NCBI GenBank assembly: GCA_965371945.1
Contig: CBDVAK010000238.1
Location: 1-5,672 of the forward strand
From: CBDVAK01 sp965371945
GTDB lineage: Bacteria > Pseudomonadota > Gammaproteobacteria > Competibacterales > JAHEDQ01
Direction: 5' to 3'
DNA length: 5,672 nucleotides
Part shown: piece by piece, positions 4,564 through 5,672 of the stretch
How positions within the stretch are numbered: the stretch's first letter is position 1
Layout: every line of letters starts with the position of its first letter
Position numbers and translations under genes: made by a program
The notes under the pieces: model-generated
The model's input: only the letters and a program-made list of their open reading frames with translations
Databases searched by the model: none
What the model was told of the DNA's origin: nothing

Positions 4564-5672
4564 CTGTCAGCCGCTTCGCAAAGGCTTTCGGGTTGGTCGA
4601 AGCCCAGGGTGTCCATGTTGTTGCTGGCATGCAGGAAACCCTGCAGGGGAGCCCGCGCCACCACCCAGTTGAGCGTGGTCAGCAGCACCGGTTGTCGAAG
4701 CTGGTTGTTCCAGGGACGAAAGGCCAGCCGGTTGCCCTTGAAACCATCGAGCACGATCTTGTCACTCAGAAGATAGTTGCGCACGGCGTTGAATTCACCG
4801 ACACCGGTGCGCAGTACCGCCTCCACGATGGACTTGAAACTCATCCATGCCGCCCAGTCGACGCTGCCCATGCGGCGCTTGGCATGTTTCTCGAAACGCT
4901 TGTTGAGTTGCGGGGCGCCGTGTCGTTCCCAGGCCCAGGACCAGGCTGCCGGAGACAGCCCTGCACTACCTACCACTGGCCGTGGCAGCATGGTCTTGAA
5001 GGGCAGGTCGCGGGAGAACTCGCCGTAGCTGTCCGCGACCAACACCACGTCGTAGTCTTCGCCGCCGGTCAACAGCGCGATGTTGTTGCGATCGCGTTCG
5101 CGAGGATCGTTGCTGAGTACGAAAGACCGGCGCGCGACGATGTCCAGACCCATGCGCCGGGCGGAACGATCGAATGCCTCCAGCAACTTCTGGTCATCGG
5201 GTTCGGGGCCACCCAGTACCAGCACTTCTTTCCATTTGTGCGCCACCAGATGCTGCGCCAGCGCATCGAACAGCATGGCATGGCTGGGTATGATGTGCAG
5301 CAGACCGGTCTGGCACTGCTGTTGACGCAGGGTATCCTCGCGGGCCGAGATGTTGAAGATCAGAATATCGAGGTCACGGGTGGCGGTGGCGAGTGCCGCA
5401 AGCTCGGCGGCGGGCAGGTCGGCCAGCAAGAAGCGGACGCCGGCGGCGGCCAGTGTTCTGGTACGGGCCAGCAGATCCGCGCTGTCCTTGGCACGGATCC
5501 GTTCCAGGCTGAATGTGATTCCCAGCGATGCGCCAGTGAAACGGGATTCCTTGAGCGCGACCTCGGCGCCCGCGTAGGGTCGCCCCAGTGGCTGCATAGG
5601 GAATTCCGCACGCATCCGCCGTTTGTCGTAGCGCAGGTCCGTCCTGAGCTCCAGATAGCCGATCGTGAGCTG
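4560..5672 (-). CDS. ABC transporter substrate-binding protein, PQQ-dependent catabolism type, 5' end missing
   Basis: The frame is open to the right edge, giving 370 visible residues; the signal peptide and start lie outside. An internal ATG at 5615 is not the real start, because the preceding 19 residues (ending in LRTDLRYDKRR) match the family's N-terminal pattern. The fold is the type 1 periplasmic binding protein seen in branched-chain amino acid receptors: a first lobe with LAAAGVRFLLADLPAAEL, FNISAREDTLR, then MLFDALAQHLVAHKWKEVLV and GGPEPDD, and later DYDVVLVADSYGEF. The C-terminal QGFLHASNNMDTLGFDQPES is characteristic of the PQQ-associated binding proteins. Such genes usually accompany a YVTN propeller, an ATPase and a PedC permease; here the permease follows directly by a 4-bp overlap. 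The ligand is unknown. It presumably acts in the periplasm. Confidence 0.88.
   Translation of the reverse strand, partial: QLTIGYLELRTDLRYDKRRMRAEFPMQPLGRPYAGAEVALKESRFTGASLGITFSLERIRAKDSADLLARTRTLAAAGVRFLLADLPAAELAALATATRDLDILIFNISAREDTLRQQQCQTGLLHIIPSHAMLFDALAQHLVAHKWKEVLVLGGPEPDDQKLLEAFDRSARRMGLDIVARRSFVLSNDPRERDRNNIALLTGGEDYDVVLVADSYGEFSRDLPFKTMLPRPVVGSAGLSPAAWSWAWERHGAPQLNKRFEKHAKRRMGSVDWAAWMSFKSIVEAVLRTGVGEFNAVRNYLLSDKIVLDGFKGNRLAFRPWNNQLRQPVLLTTLNWVVARAPLQGFLHASNNMDTLGFDQPESLCEAADR

Noticed and set aside
3203..4630. A 475-codon minus-strand open frame that would fuse a long N-terminal part to the SRPBCC protein
   Set aside because: The upstream part runs out of frame through the permease gene and has arginine/alanine-rich, non-family sequence. 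GGAGGA before ATG 3622 marks the real start.
4560..5615. Binding protein starting at the ATG at 5615
   Set aside because: The frame continues to the window edge with family-like sequence and the signal peptide is missing, so the gene is partial.

Overview
The window carries six protein-coding genes and no RNA genes, insertion sequences or CRISPR arrays. All of it fits one theme, periplasmic PQQ-dependent (quinoprotein) oxidation. GC-rich coding sequence, Sec-type signal peptides on the redox proteins and the gene families point to a Gram-negative proteobacterium. The PqqB sequence looks closest to my memory of Xanthomonas-type PqqB, so a gammaproteobacterium is my best guess. That placement is inference.

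Left part (1-3097): a partial minus-strand gene (1-482) encodes an exported metallo-beta-lactamase-fold protein of the quinoprotein relay / SoxH-like type. It diverges from a plus-strand cluster of three genes. These are pqqB (511-1440), a secreted sorbosone-dehydrogenase-like PQQ beta-propeller enzyme that overlaps the pqqB end (about 1401-2699), and a small exported monohaem cytochrome c (2765-3097). The natural reading is an oxidation module: PqqB helps make the cofactor, the propeller enzyme uses it in the periplasm, and the cytochrome takes the electrons. No pqqA, pqqC, pqqD or pqqE is present beside pqqB.

Right part (3203-5672, minus strand): a substrate-binding protein of the PQQ-associated ABC family (partial, entering from the right edge) overlaps an ABC-2 type permease of the PedC type by ATGA. 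After a 134-bp gap containing a hairpin comes a small SRPBCC-fold protein with a strong ribosome binding site. The ATPase and YVTN beta-propeller genes I would expect between the binding protein and permease are absent here. The two blocks converge across a 105-bp intergenic region containing a perfect 16-bp GC palindrome.

The most notable points are the altered metal motif in the metallo-hydrolase (HVHPDK instead of HxHxDH), the loss of the CxCxxC zinc knuckle in PqqB, the separation of pqqB from the other pqq genes with translational coupling to a quinoprotein, and the SRPBCC protein next to a PQQ-type ABC system. None of these proves a new system. There is no gene-free stretch longer than 134 bp.
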